Virus record (IMG/VR): IMGVR_UViG_3300032238_000350
Span: 1 to 35,235 of that record
DNA length: 35,235 nucleotides
From: a virus
Strand: one strand, 5' to 3'
Shown: positions 14,058-22,240 of the stretch, piece by piece
How the letters are laid out: each line of letters begins with the position of its first letter
How positions within the stretch are numbered: position 1 is the first letter of the stretch
The notes under the pieces: generated by a model
Seen by the model: the letters and a program-made list of their open reading frames with translations, nothing else
Database searches by the model: none
What the model was told of the DNA's origin: nothing
Program-made: the position numbers and the translations under genes

Positions 14058-16484
14058 ATGACGACATATAATCGTCCTGGAGTTTATATCAATGAACTCC
14101 TATCGTCAAGTGCACCAGTTACTGGTGTGGCTAGCGCAACCTCAGCTGGTGCAGTAATTGCTGCATTTGCTCAGGGACCTGACACCGTAACCCGCGTTAC
14201 TTCGTGGTATGACTTCGTAAAGAAGTTCGGTGGCTATAACAAAGCATATCCAGCATCATTCTCAGTTGGCTCATTCTTTAAGAATGGTGGAACCGAGCTT
14301 TACGTAAAGCGTGTTCTTCCGTCCATTGCTAAGAAGGTTGCTAAGGTGAATCTTCCTTTTACAAGTTCTGTAGTAGGAAACACCTCTGGTACTCTTTGCA
14401 CAATTGCTGCAAAGCACCGCGGTATTGATGGAAACAACATTCGTGTAAAGGTTACTTCATCAAAATCTATTCGTGAAGATGGCTACTTTGACATCAGCGT
14501 ATACTATGAAGCTGGTAGAGCAGACACTTTCACTGGTGACGTAGTTTCTGCAAACGGTGGAGATGACATTCTTGTAGAGCAGTTTAATGGTGTACTATTC
14601 CATGACCCTCTATCAGGTGACTACGCTCCTGCTGTTCTTGAGTTTGGCTCAAACTACATCAAGATTCTTGAAGGCGCTGTAACTGAGTACAACTTAAACG
14701 GTAACGTAATTGACCCAGTAGTAAATTACTCAGTTGCAAAGAATGCACTTTACATTCCAAGCTCTGATTTACTTGGCCTATCTGGTGCTCCAGACCCAGA
14801 AGTTGCTCTGACCTATTCAGACTACACTGGTGATGTTGTATTTGACCCAACCGTAGTTGACTCTGTTACTACTGCAACTATTTCTGGCGTATACGGAAAT
14901 GGAACAAAGGTAACTTATGTTGCTAATAGCTCATTCAGCATTGGTTCATTGGTTACTATTTCTGGACTAGCTCCTGCAGGGTATCTTGCATCTCCTGCAG
15001 TTCCAGTTACAGATGTTGTTACATCTATTAGTGCTGCAATTAAGGCTGCTAAGGGTGATGGAACTTACATCACTTACCAGGGTGGACCTGCACTATCTGT
15101 TGATGACCTAGTAACAACTACCGGTTCATCAGTTACCGCTTATAACGTAACTAATAAACCTGTTGTTAGCGTTACTGCTGCTGTTGTAGACCGTGCGTTT
15201 ACTGCAGTAACTGGAGACGGAAGCAAGTACACATACACCACCGCATCTGGACACAACATTGCTGTAGGAGATTTGGTTACTATTACTGGAGCTTCTGTAA
15301 GTGCTTACAACGTAACAGATGCAGTTGTAACTGATACTGCAAGCACTACATTTAAAGTTGCCGGAAGTACTTCAACTGCTGCTACTGTTACAAATGGTAA
15401 GATTAACCGTCCTGCTAAGTTCACAGTTGCTGGTACTTCAAGCGACAGCGGAACAGTTACTAGCGGTACTGCAACTCGTCCTACTGGATTTAAGGTTGCT
15501 AATACTACTACTGCAACTGTTGAAGATGCTTCAGGTGTTGCTACTCGTACAGTTAACGTTGCGGACACATACGTTATTGATGACCTTGAACTATTCAAGG
15601 AATTTGAAAACATTGACCGTCCACTAGTGTTCTTCCTTCCAGACGTAACCAACAAACTTGGTTCATGGGATGCATCGCACTGGGTATACAACGCGCTTAT
15701 TGACTGGGCAGATAGCACAAACTCTGGTCTAAAGCACTTTGTAGTAGTTGAAACTGCTCCAGACGTTAGTTCAGTTAACCTAGCTCTTCAGGCTTCTGGT
15801 GACCTTTCTAAGTCAAGTCGTGCAGCTGTTTACTACCCTCACGTGTACATCACTGACCCAGTAGGCCGTTCAGGAGCTTCTGTTCGTAAGATTGGCCCTT
15901 CAGGTGCAGTTGTAGGACAGTACTTGTCTACCGACAACCTAGTTGGTCCATTCAAGTCTCCTGCAGGTATCCAGAACAAGATTGTAGATGCAATTGCTCT
16001 TGAGAAAGCATTCAGCCCAGCTGAACTTGACGCTCTTAACAGCGGTGTTGCTACTGACGGAACTAAGGACAACAGAAACGTTGTAAACGCTATCCGTAAC
16101 CTTCCAGGTGCAGGTATCGTAATCATGGGTGCTCGTACTCTTCTTCAGGATGGAACTGCTAACCGCTACATCAGTATGCGTCGTAGTTTGACCTATATTG
16201 AGAAGCGCCTAAATGACCTAGCACAATTTGCTGTATTTGAAAACAATACAGAAATTTTGTGGTCTCGTCTAAGAACTGTTCTAAGTGCATTCCTAAATGA
16301 CTACCGTAACCAGGGTGGTCTTCGTGGTGCAACTATCGAGCAGTCATTCTACGTTAAAGTTGACGAAGAAAACAACCAGGCATCAGATATTGCTGACGGA
16401 GTAGTTCACATTGAAATTGGTGTGGCTCTTGAATACCCAGCAGAGTTTGTTGTCATCAACCTCAGTCAAAAGACTGCAGAATAA
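14058..16484 (+). CDS. Tail sheath protein with beta-repeat insertion
   Basis: The 808-residue product has sheath hallmarks. The N-terminus reads TYNRPGVYINELL, a phage sheath signature. Residues 27-95 include AVIAAFAQGPDTVTRV and NGGTELYVKRV. The C-terminal domain (about 505-808) contains PGAGIVIMGARTLLQDG, YISMRRSLTYIEKRL and ALEYPAEFVVINLS. The sheath contracts around the tube to drive injection. It is longer than the common 450-680 residues because of a Thr/Val/Gly-rich insertion at about residues 271-500. AGGAG lies before the ATG. Codon bias to C-ending forms fits high expression. Confidence 0.92.
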   Translation: MTTYNRPGVYINELLSSSAPVTGVASATSAGAVIAAFAQGPDTVTRVTSWYDFVKKFGGYNKAYPASFSVGSFFKNGGTELYVKRVLPSIAKKVAKVNLPFTSSVVGNTSGTLCTIAAKHRGIDGNNIRVKVTSSKSIREDGYFDISVYYEAGRADTFTGDVVSANGGDDILVEQFNGVLFHDPLSGDYAPAVLEFGSNYIKILEGAVTEYNLNGNVIDPVVNYSVAKNALYIPSSDLLGLSGAPDPEVALTYSDYTGDVVFDPTVVDSVTTATISGVYGNGTKVTYVANSSFSIGSLVTISGLAPAGYLASPAVPVTDVVTSISAAIKAAKGDGTYITYQGGPALSVDDLVTTTGSSVTAYNVTNKPVVSVTAAVVDRAFTAVTGDGSKYTYTTASGHNIAVGDLVTITGASVSAYNVTDAVVTDTASTTFKVAGSTSTAATVTNGKINRPAKFTVAGTSSDSGTVTSGTATRPTGFKVANTTTATVEDASGVATRTVNVADTYVIDDLELFKEFENIDRPLVFFLPDVTNKLGSWDASHWVYNALIDWADSTNSGLKHFVVVETAPDVSSVNLALQASGDLSKSSRAAVYYPHVYITDPVGRSGASVRKIGPSGAVVGQYLSTDNLVGPFKSPAGIQNKIVDAIALEKAFSPAELDALNSGVATDGTKDNRNVVNAIRNLPGAGIVIMGARTLLQDGTANRYISMRRSLTYIEKRLNDLAQFAVFENNTEILWSRLRTVLSAFLNDYRNQGGLRGATIEQSFYVKVDEENNQASDIADGVVHIEIGVALEYPAEFVVINLSQKTAE
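14868..15557 (+). repeat. Beta-repeat insertion in the tail sheath (residues about 271-500)
   Basis: Three degenerate copies of about 50-60 residues share G-x-G-x-x-x-x-Y followed by a G-x-L-V-T-x-x-G segment and Y-N-V: NGTKVTYVANSSFSIGSLVT, GDGTYITYQGGPALSVDDLV and GDGSKYTYTTASGHNIAVGD. After these come three shorter units of about 23 residues beginning TFKVAGS, KFTVAGT and GFKVANT. Such repeats usually form surface beta domains and would decorate the outside of the sheath. Confidence 0.65.
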
Positions 16485-16502
16485 CCAAAGGAGAAATAAT
16501 AA

Positions 16503-17141
16503 ATGGCTGGACCAACTATTATCAACAACCGTTCAACCCTTGAAACTGACCCGATAAGAAATTTCCGCTTCTTGGTTACTTTCAAGCCTCTACCTGGAAC
16601 TGGCAACAGCTCTTCATGGTTGAAAACCGCACCAAAGGTAACTGTAGGATTCACCTCGGTATCAGGTTTGGCAGTTAACACTGACTCAATTCCTTACCGT
16701 GAAGGTGGGTACAACACTACCGTTCACCAGATTCCTGGTCAGACAACCTTCTCACCTATCACTCTTCAGCGTGGTGTAGTACTTGGTACTTCACAGCACT
16801 GGGATTGGATGCGTAAGTTGTTTGCAACAGTTCAGAATGGAACCACATCTCGCCAGGGCGAGAACTTCCGTGCTGACCTAGAAATTGCGGTGCTAACCCA
16901 CCCAATCGCTGGTTCAGGCGGAAATAATGAAGAACTGACTCTTGGTGGCGCAACTGCTTACAAGGACCACGTTTCTGCTCGTTTCCAGGTGTACAACTGC
17001 TGGCCTACCAGCGTTGCATACTCTGACCTAAACGCAGGTGACAACGCTCTATTCGTAGAACAGCTAACACTAGTTCACGAAGGCTTTGACATGAGCTGGG
17101 GTCAGGACCTAACACAGGCTGGCTCAGCAAAAGCCTTCTAA
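16503..17141 (+). CDS. Tail tube protein
   Basis: The 212-residue product has the T4 gp19-like tube pattern: NFRFLVTFKP near residue 20, GFTSVSGLAVNTDSIPYREG near 50, then TTFSPITLQRGVVLG near 80, and a C-terminal VYNCWPTSVAYSDLNAGDN and LTLVHEGFDM. The protein stacks as hexamer rings to form the inner tube beneath the sheath. It follows the sheath directly with a short gap and AAAGGAG, the canonical order. Length fits the family. Codon bias is strong. Confidence 0.92.
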   Translation: MAGPTIINNRSTLETDPIRNFRFLVTFKPLPGTGNSSSWLKTAPKVTVGFTSVSGLAVNTDSIPYREGGYNTTVHQIPGQTTFSPITLQRGVVLGTSQHWDWMRKLFATVQNGTTSRQGENFRADLEIAVLTHPIAGSGGNNEELTLGGATAYKDHVSARFQVYNCWPTSVAYSDLNAGDNALFVEQLTLVHEGFDMSWGQDLTQAGSAKAF

Positions 17142-17162
17142 TTAATAAATAAGGAAAAATAA

Positions 17163-17975
17163 ATGGATAACAATATTAAAACAGCAAGCGGTGCCGCACT
17201 TAGTAATGACCTTATTGAGCAGGTGCTGTCTTCATCGGAACCTAAGACCGACCTTGTTACAGTAACTTATCCTTCAAATGTTTTGGTGAATCTCCCTGGT
17301 GGGTATTTAACTCCCACTGGGGAGGTCATCAAGACCGCTGAAGTTCGTGAACTAACAGGTAAAGATGAGGAGTTTATCAGCAAAGCTGGTACGCTAGGCA
17401 AGGCATTCTCTACTATTCTTACTAGAGCAACTGTAAAGGTTGGAGAACAGAAAGTAGATGAAGTTATTTTTGATAACCTTCTAGCGGGTGACCGTGATGC
17501 GTTGATGCTTGGAATCTTTAAAGCTACTTTTGGAGTAGAAGCTGAACTGCCTGGATATTGCAGTGAATGCGAAGAGATTAAAACTGCAGCAGTGAATGTT
17601 GATAGAGACGTTCCTGTAAAAGTTTTAATTGACCCTGTTCAAGATAGGCGCTTTACTGTTCAAGGTAAATCAAGCGAGTATTTAGTTGCACTACCTACTG
17701 GTGCAGCACAGCGTGAGTTAATCTCTAATGCTGATAAAACAGGCCCAGAGTTAACTACTATCCTTTTGGGAAACACCGTTATGGAGATTGATGGAAGACC
17801 AGTAATCTCTAAGATGCAAGCCCAAAACCTTCCACTTCTAGACCGTCGTAAAATTTCTGAAGAACTGGACAAGCGTAGTCCTGGTCCACGTTTTGAAGAT
17901 TTAGTTCTTGATTGTCCTGACTGTGAGGGAAAGGTTGTGGTTCCTTTCAATCTAGGAGCTTTGTTTCGAGTCTAA
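17163..17975 (+). CDS. Tail assembly chaperone-like protein (gp26-like, zinc-binding)
   Basis: The 270-residue product lies between the tube and tape measure genes, the standard place for tail assembly chaperones. The middle contains REL(T)GKDEE followed by a helical ILTRATVKVG. Two Cys-x-x-Cys pairs, Cys133-Cys136 (YCSEC) and Cys251-Cys254 (CPDC), could form a zinc site. This layout resembles T4 gp26-type baseplate/chaperone families in large phages. A weak AAGGAAAA ribosome site precedes the ATG. The 3' end carries a possible +1 slip site (TTT CGA, 17964-17969), which would append a 54-residue extension to give about 322 aa. Confidence 0.75.
   Translation: MDNNIKTASGAALSNDLIEQVLSSSEPKTDLVTVTYPSNVLVNLPGGYLTPTGEVIKTAEVRELTGKDEEFISKAGTLGKAFSTILTRATVKVGEQKVDEVIFDNLLAGDRDALMLGIFKATFGVEAELPGYCSECEEIKTAAVNVDRDVPVKVLIDPVQDRRFTVQGKSSEYLVALPTGAAQRELISNADKTGPELTTILLGNTVMEIDGRPVISKMQAQNLPLLDRRKISEELDKRSPGPRFEDLVLDCPDCEGKVVVPFNLGALFRV
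17964..17975 (+). other. Candidate +1 ribosomal frameshift site in the chaperone gene
   Basis: Near the end of the chaperone gene the codons are TTT CGA GTC TAA. If tRNA-Phe moves one base from TTT to TTC, it pairs perfectly with the new codon. The waiting CGA is a rare, slowly decoded arginine codon in many bacteria. The +1 frame is open from 17956 and leads into the small 44-codon frame ending at 18132. Tail chaperones of long-tailed phages are known to use programmed frameshifts, mostly -1 but sometimes +1. The slip site is proposed from sequence only. Confidence 0.4.
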
Positions 17976-17997
17976 AGTCTCGAGCTATGGTTCTTTG

Positions 17998-18132
17998 ATG
18001 TTTGACTGGGCATCACTAGCAACAAGTTTCTCTGGGTGGTCTTTGACAGAAATCAAAGACCTCTCACCGAGAGAAAGAAAGAATTGGCTTTCAGTAGCCA
18101 CAGGTTTAGGAAGAATAGCGAGTAAAGGTTAA
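17998..18132 (+). CDS. Second tail chaperone segment (frameshift extension or separate 44 aa gene)
   Basis: The frame from ATG at 17998 encodes MFDWASLATSFSGWSLTEIK followed by DLSPRERKNWLS and ends at TAA 18130-18132, overlapping the tape measure start by one base. The W-S-L-T-E-I-x-x-L-S-x-R-E pattern is what one expects of the downstream part of a tail assembly chaperone. No good ribosome site precedes the ATG, which favours expression by +1 frameshift from the upstream gene. The frame is open from 17956. Independent initiation by coupling remains possible. Confidence 0.65.
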   Translation: MFDWASLATSFSGWSLTEIKDLSPRERKNWLSVATGLGRIASKG

Positions 18133-20702
18133 TGGCTGAATTAGGTAATATATCCTCACTTGTCACGTCTGTTCGTGAGCTGTCTAAACTTGTAGACAAG
18201 ATGTCTAAAGACTGGAAGAGCATTGAAAAAAGCTCTGGAGCAGTCTCTAAAGCTTCAGGTGGAATGACCAAGAATGGTCAAAAGAACAATGGTGTTGGCG
18301 GTTCAAGCCTTATTCACGGTTCATTAGCCGACTTTAGTTTTCAACCAGGTGATACTCCAACAAAGCCTCAGTTCATTAAGAAACGTGGTGGAGTTAGAGA
18401 CCCAGGTTACTCTTATGACCAACAGGGAAATGCTATTGGGCCATCAAGTCCTGATGAGTATGTAAGACAGTTCAACACAAACTCTAGGATAGTAAACCGT
18501 AGACGTTCTATTGCCCAGGGTATTACTACTTTTAGTAGTTTTAACAGATTTAATAACATGTCTCCTGCAGCTCAGGATATTACTCAAGCGGGTCTTTATG
18601 GTCCAGCTGATAGCATAAGACTATTTACAGGCCTTTCTAATTCTATGGCGTCATTCCTTCCTGGAATTGAAAACACCATGAATAGGTCTACAGGGTACTA
18701 CAATGCAGGGGTGTATAACACTACTGGTAGAAAGTCTGTAGAAGATGCTACCTTTGGTACTTTAAGTAAACTAAGTGGATTAACTTCTTCTGGTTCAGAT
18801 GCTAGAGTTGCCCAGTACCTAACTAGTCGAGGCATGACTGCTAGCGGAACAAAAGGAAGCACTTATCAGCAAACGTTAACTGCTGTTGCTAATGCCGGCC
18901 GTTATATGAACATTTCAAATGAAGAAGCTGCTGCGTCTATTGAAGGCATGACTTCAGCTAGAGGTGCAGCTGAAACTCTTCGTAATTTTGGTATTTATAC
19001 TGCTGATTTAAATACTGGTAAAGAAAAAACACAGGGGCAAATTTTTGAGGAACTTGCACAGCGATTAACTGCTGGACGAGGAAAAGCTACTGTTGAGCAA
19101 ACCCAGGCGTCTATTCGTAGAGGCTCACTTGGTGTAACCATTGATTCATTCTTTAAGGGTGATGAGCAGGGTGCTCAAATGTTTAAGCAGTATATGCTGG
19201 ACCGAGCAAATGGTAAAGCCACAGACCTATCATCTGGTGCTCCAACTATGGCCAAAGAAAATCCTTTGGCTGCTCAAATGGCCATGAACACCTCTGATAC
19301 GGCCCAGATGTCTAAAGCCCAAGAGAATTATATAGTAGGTGTACAAAAGGCTACACAGGCCTTACAAGCCCTAAATAACGTATCTGGTGCTTTGGCTCAA
19401 AGCTTTGCTGGTATCCCTAATGCAGTTACTCAAAGTCTTTATGGACACAACACTGTTCAAGGAATGATTAATGGTGTTAGCACAGTTGTAGACTTTGGAA
19501 GCAAGGCCGCTTCTTCTATTGCAACTGCAGCACTTAGCCCTAACATATTTACTGCAGGAGCAATTGCATCGACTATCGGTATTAGTGCTGGTGCTTCTCT
19601 ATTAGGAGCTGCTGCCCTTTATGCAGGTACTGGACTTATTGGTGGAACTGGTGGAACAACTACTAAAAATGGTGGGTTTAGTGGAACTGGAACTGGTGGA
19701 ACAACTATTGGCGGGGGATTTAGTGGGACCGGTACTGGTGGAACATTTTTTGATTACTCAGAACTTAATAAACATTCAGTTAATGAAGGATATGGTTCAC
19801 CACGTGGTACCGGTAGCCATGGCGGTATTGATTACAACTATGGTTATGGAGACGAAGTAAAAGCTATTGCTGATGGTACAGTTTCTGAAAAACCAATAAG
19901 AGATGCAAAAAGAACAACAGGTAACGGCTCTTTAGGAAACCAAGTTGTCATTTTGCATGAGATGCCAAATGGGGATAAATATACATCTATTTATGGGCAT
20001 TTATCTAGAGTGGCCTCTGGAATAGATAAAGGTGTGGCTGTTAAAAAGGGAAAAGTTATTGGTTACGCAGGTAATACTGGAGATACTAGAGGAACCGAAG
20101 GTGCTCATCCAGGAACGCACCTACACTTTGAGCTTAGGAAAGGAAAACAAAAGACAGGTGGATTAGGTGCGTGGGTATCCCAAACTACTGCTGATAAAAT
20201 TCTTACTAGCGGCTCTATTAATGACGTAGACATGGGCAATGGTACAAAGTTTACACCAATTGATGAAGTTAAACCTACCCCAGTTGACCCATCTAGAACT
20301 GTACCAATAGCACCAAAAGCTAAGCCAGATTCTGAAGTATGGGCAGGCGTATTAAACACTCAAAAACCTGATGTAAGTAAACAAGTCTCTTTGTTAAAAG
20401 GCTTATACTCAGGAGATACTACCAGTATTTTAAACTCAGTTAAACAAATGGGAATTAATATGGGTATGACTGCTGGTCAATTTGAGGGGTATATGAACAA
20501 CCCATTAGCAGGAACTAACTATATTAATGGTAATGGAGGAGCCAATGGTATTGGTAATAATTCAGGAGCAACAACTAATAATAACGTAAGTATTGTTGTA
20601 CAAGTTCCAGATGTTACTAGTGCTGATGCTGTAAAATTTGCTCAGCTAGTTAAACAATATCTAGATGACAACTCTTTGATGTCTAACACAGGAAGTATTT
20701 AA
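18132..20702 (+). CDS. Tape measure protein with M23 peptidase domain
   Basis: The 856-residue product begins with a coiled-coil-like helix (SVRELSKLVDKMSKDWKSIE), has long helical and hydrophobic middle parts including a probable membrane segment at about 468-503, then a Gly/Thr linker at about 501-537. An M23 metallopeptidase domain follows at about 545-680: His563 and Asp567 (HGGID), His623 (YGHLS), His663 and His665 (THLHFEL). These match the zinc ligands and catalytic histidine of lysostaphin-type enzymes that cut peptidoglycan cross-links. The tape measure sets tail length and enters the cell envelope during infection, where the peptidase would open the wall. The gene starts one base into the upstream stop. 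Confidence 0.92.
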   Translation: MAELGNISSLVTSVRELSKLVDKMSKDWKSIEKSSGAVSKASGGMTKNGQKNNGVGGSSLIHGSLADFSFQPGDTPTKPQFIKKRGGVRDPGYSYDQQGNAIGPSSPDEYVRQFNTNSRIVNRRRSIAQGITTFSSFNRFNNMSPAAQDITQAGLYGPADSIRLFTGLSNSMASFLPGIENTMNRSTGYYNAGVYNTTGRKSVEDATFGTLSKLSGLTSSGSDARVAQYLTSRGMTASGTKGSTYQQTLTAVANAGRYMNISNEEAAASIEGMTSARGAAETLRNFGIYTADLNTGKEKTQGQIFEELAQRLTAGRGKATVEQTQASIRRGSLGVTIDSFFKGDEQGAQMFKQYMLDRANGKATDLSSGAPTMAKENPLAAQMAMNTSDTAQMSKAQENYIVGVQKATQALQALNNVSGALAQSFAGIPNAVTQSLYGHNTVQGMINGVSTVVDFGSKAASSIATAALSPNIFTAGAIASTIGISAGASLLGAAALYAGTGLIGGTGGTTTKNGGFSGTGTGGTTIGGGFSGTGTGGTFFDYSELNKHSVNEGYGSPRGTGSHGGIDYNYGYGDEVKAIADGTVSEKPIRDAKRTTGNGSLGNQVVILHEMPNGDKYTSIYGHLSRVASGIDKGVAVKKGKVIGYAGNTGDTRGTEGAHPGTHLHFELRKGKQKTGGLGAWVSQTTADKILTSGSINDVDMGNGTKFTPIDEVKPTPVDPSRTVPIAPKAKPDSEVWAGVLNTQKPDVSKQVSLLKGLYSGDTTSILNSVKQMGINMGMTAGQFEGYMNNPLAGTNYINGNGGANGIGNNSGATTNNNVSIVVQVPDVTSADAVKFAQLVKQYLDDNSLMSNTGSI

Positions 20703-20704
20703 TT

Positions 20705-21964
20705 ATGGCTAAAGATTGGAAAACAGTTTACAATACCGCTAGAACCAAGCGTATTGCTGCATTCAAAACACGCACCGAGACTCTTCAAAATCTTTATAAT
20801 AATGCGGCTGTTGGACAAGAAAAAGAAACAATACTTGAAAAACAAATTGTAAGCTTAGATGAAGAATTAAGCTTAGCTGAGGCTGAACTTGTTGCATTAA
20901 AAGAGGGTCTTGCTGAGTTAATAGCAAATACCGCAGGTGTCGAAAAAACATTAAATGATGCTGCCATACAGTTCCAAAAAAATACAATTAAAACTAAAGA
21001 AGCTGAACTAGATAGCCAAAAAAATGCTAGAAATGTTCAAATGCAAAAGTACAATGCATTACGTCTTCAAAATTCAGCAGCTATGGCCGACTTAGATAAC
21101 CAGGCTTCACTTAAAGCAGCAGCTGCTGCTGCAAACGTTGTTAATACTCCCGTTGGAAATAGTGCAGGAAGTGCTGGAGGAAACTCTTCTCTTAAATATA
21201 ATGCTAGCTCAGTTAAAGAAGCCTACTTTAGTAATAAAACCTCTTTCTCTTCTAGAGTTATGAAATCAGTTAACTCTCCTACCACAGTAACTCGTGCAAG
21301 CGAGCTTTGGACAACCTCATTAGGTAGTAAGGGTATGATTATTACTTCAGAACAAGTTCTTAAAGCTTGGCAATCTGGACCTAATAATAAAAACAGTTAT
21401 TATGACCAAAACAACTGGGGATTCCAGTTCCAATATAACCCTGGAACTGTTGACATGACCTACTATACTTCTCCTAACGTTGATGTGACTATGATTACTT
21501 CTGGTACTGAGATGTTTAATTTGGCCGGTGTGTCTGGTTCCCAAGGAAGCATTAACTTCCAAATAATTATTAACCGTATTTTTGATATGCAGTACTACAC
21601 CAAAGATGGGCTATTATCAGACCAAGCAAAAACTAATTACTCTCGTCCGCCTCAAGGTGCTGATGACCAAAAGATGCTCTACAATAAAGGAACAATGTAT
21701 GACATTGAATACTTATTGCGTACTCTTATGGGAACAACTATGAGTAGTTACCTTCGTGGAGAAAATACTGCTGATATGGGTTGGTTACCTGCAATTCCGG
21801 TTGAGCTTCATCTTGGTAAGTCTCTACGTTATTTAGGTACAATAAATAATATTAACCTTAACCACATTATTTTTGATGAGAGAATGGTTCCTTTGTTTAC
21901 TACCGTTGACATTGGATTTGCTCGTCTGCCTGATTACCCAGCTACTAATCAAGGAGTAAACTAA
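20705..21964 (+). CDS. Baseplate protein with N-terminal coiled coil
   Basis: The 419-residue product starts with about 135 residues of charged helix (ILEKQIVSLDEELSLAEAEL and similar), then an Ala/Asn-rich linker. The C-terminal domain contains WGFQFQYNPGTVDMTYYTSP, LAGVSGSQGSINFQIIINRI and LGKSLRYLGTINNINLNHII. The F-x-F-x-Y-N-P pattern followed by a beta domain resembles LysM-associated baseplate proteins in contractile injection systems. It precedes a small LysM/gp53-like gene directly. I read it as a hub or tape-measure-attachment protein of the baseplate. No enzyme motif is seen. Confidence 0.6.
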   Translation: MAKDWKTVYNTARTKRIAAFKTRTETLQNLYNNAAVGQEKETILEKQIVSLDEELSLAEAELVALKEGLAELIANTAGVEKTLNDAAIQFQKNTIKTKEAELDSQKNARNVQMQKYNALRLQNSAAMADLDNQASLKAAAAAANVVNTPVGNSAGSAGGNSSLKYNASSVKEAYFSNKTSFSSRVMKSVNSPTTVTRASELWTTSLGSKGMIITSEQVLKAWQSGPNNKNSYYDQNNWGFQFQYNPGTVDMTYYTSPNVDVTMITSGTEMFNLAGVSGSQGSINFQIIINRIFDMQYYTKDGLLSDQAKTNYSRPPQGADDQKMLYNKGTMYDIEYLLRTLMGTTMSSYLRGENTADMGWLPAIPVELHLGKSLRYLGTINNINLNHIIFDERMVPLFTTVDIGFARLPDYPATNQGVN

Positions 21965-22240
21965 ATGATTTATACAGATAGCAGATATGCGACTGGAAAA
22001 GTTATTAAAGTTCAGGATGCAAGAAATGGCATTTATAGGTTAGCAGTATATAGGACATTCCCTACATCTCGTGCAAAATTTTACACATACACTTGGGTAG
22101 ATGGAGACCGAATTGACCAAGTTGCTTTTAACCTTTTAGGTAGTTCTGCTTTTTGGTGGAAAATTATGGATTTTAATCCTGAAATTATTGACCCATTTAG
22201 TATTCCAGCTGGAACTATTTTGAGGATTCCAAGTGTCTAA
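21965..22240 (+). CDS. Small baseplate protein, gp53- or LysM-like
   Basis: The 91-residue product contains VDGDRIDQVAFNLLGSSAFW followed by WKIMDFNPEIIDPFSIPAGT and ends LRIPSV. The D-x-I-D-x-x-A, W-x-I-x-x-x-N-P-x-x-x-x-P and G-T-x-L-R-I-P pattern is shared with T4 gp53-like wedge proteins and phage LysM-type X proteins. These stabilise the hub and wedge interface. The ATG follows the upstream stop with no gap. It overlaps the next gene by eight bases. Confidence 0.75.
   Translation: MIYTDSRYATGKVIKVQDARNGIYRLAVYRTFPTSRAKFYTYTWVDGDRIDQVAFNLLGSSAFWWKIMDFNPEIIDPFSIPAGTILRIPSV

Noticed and set aside
17987-17998. ATG at 17987 as start of the second chaperone segment
   Set aside because: It reaches a stop after three codons in its own frame.
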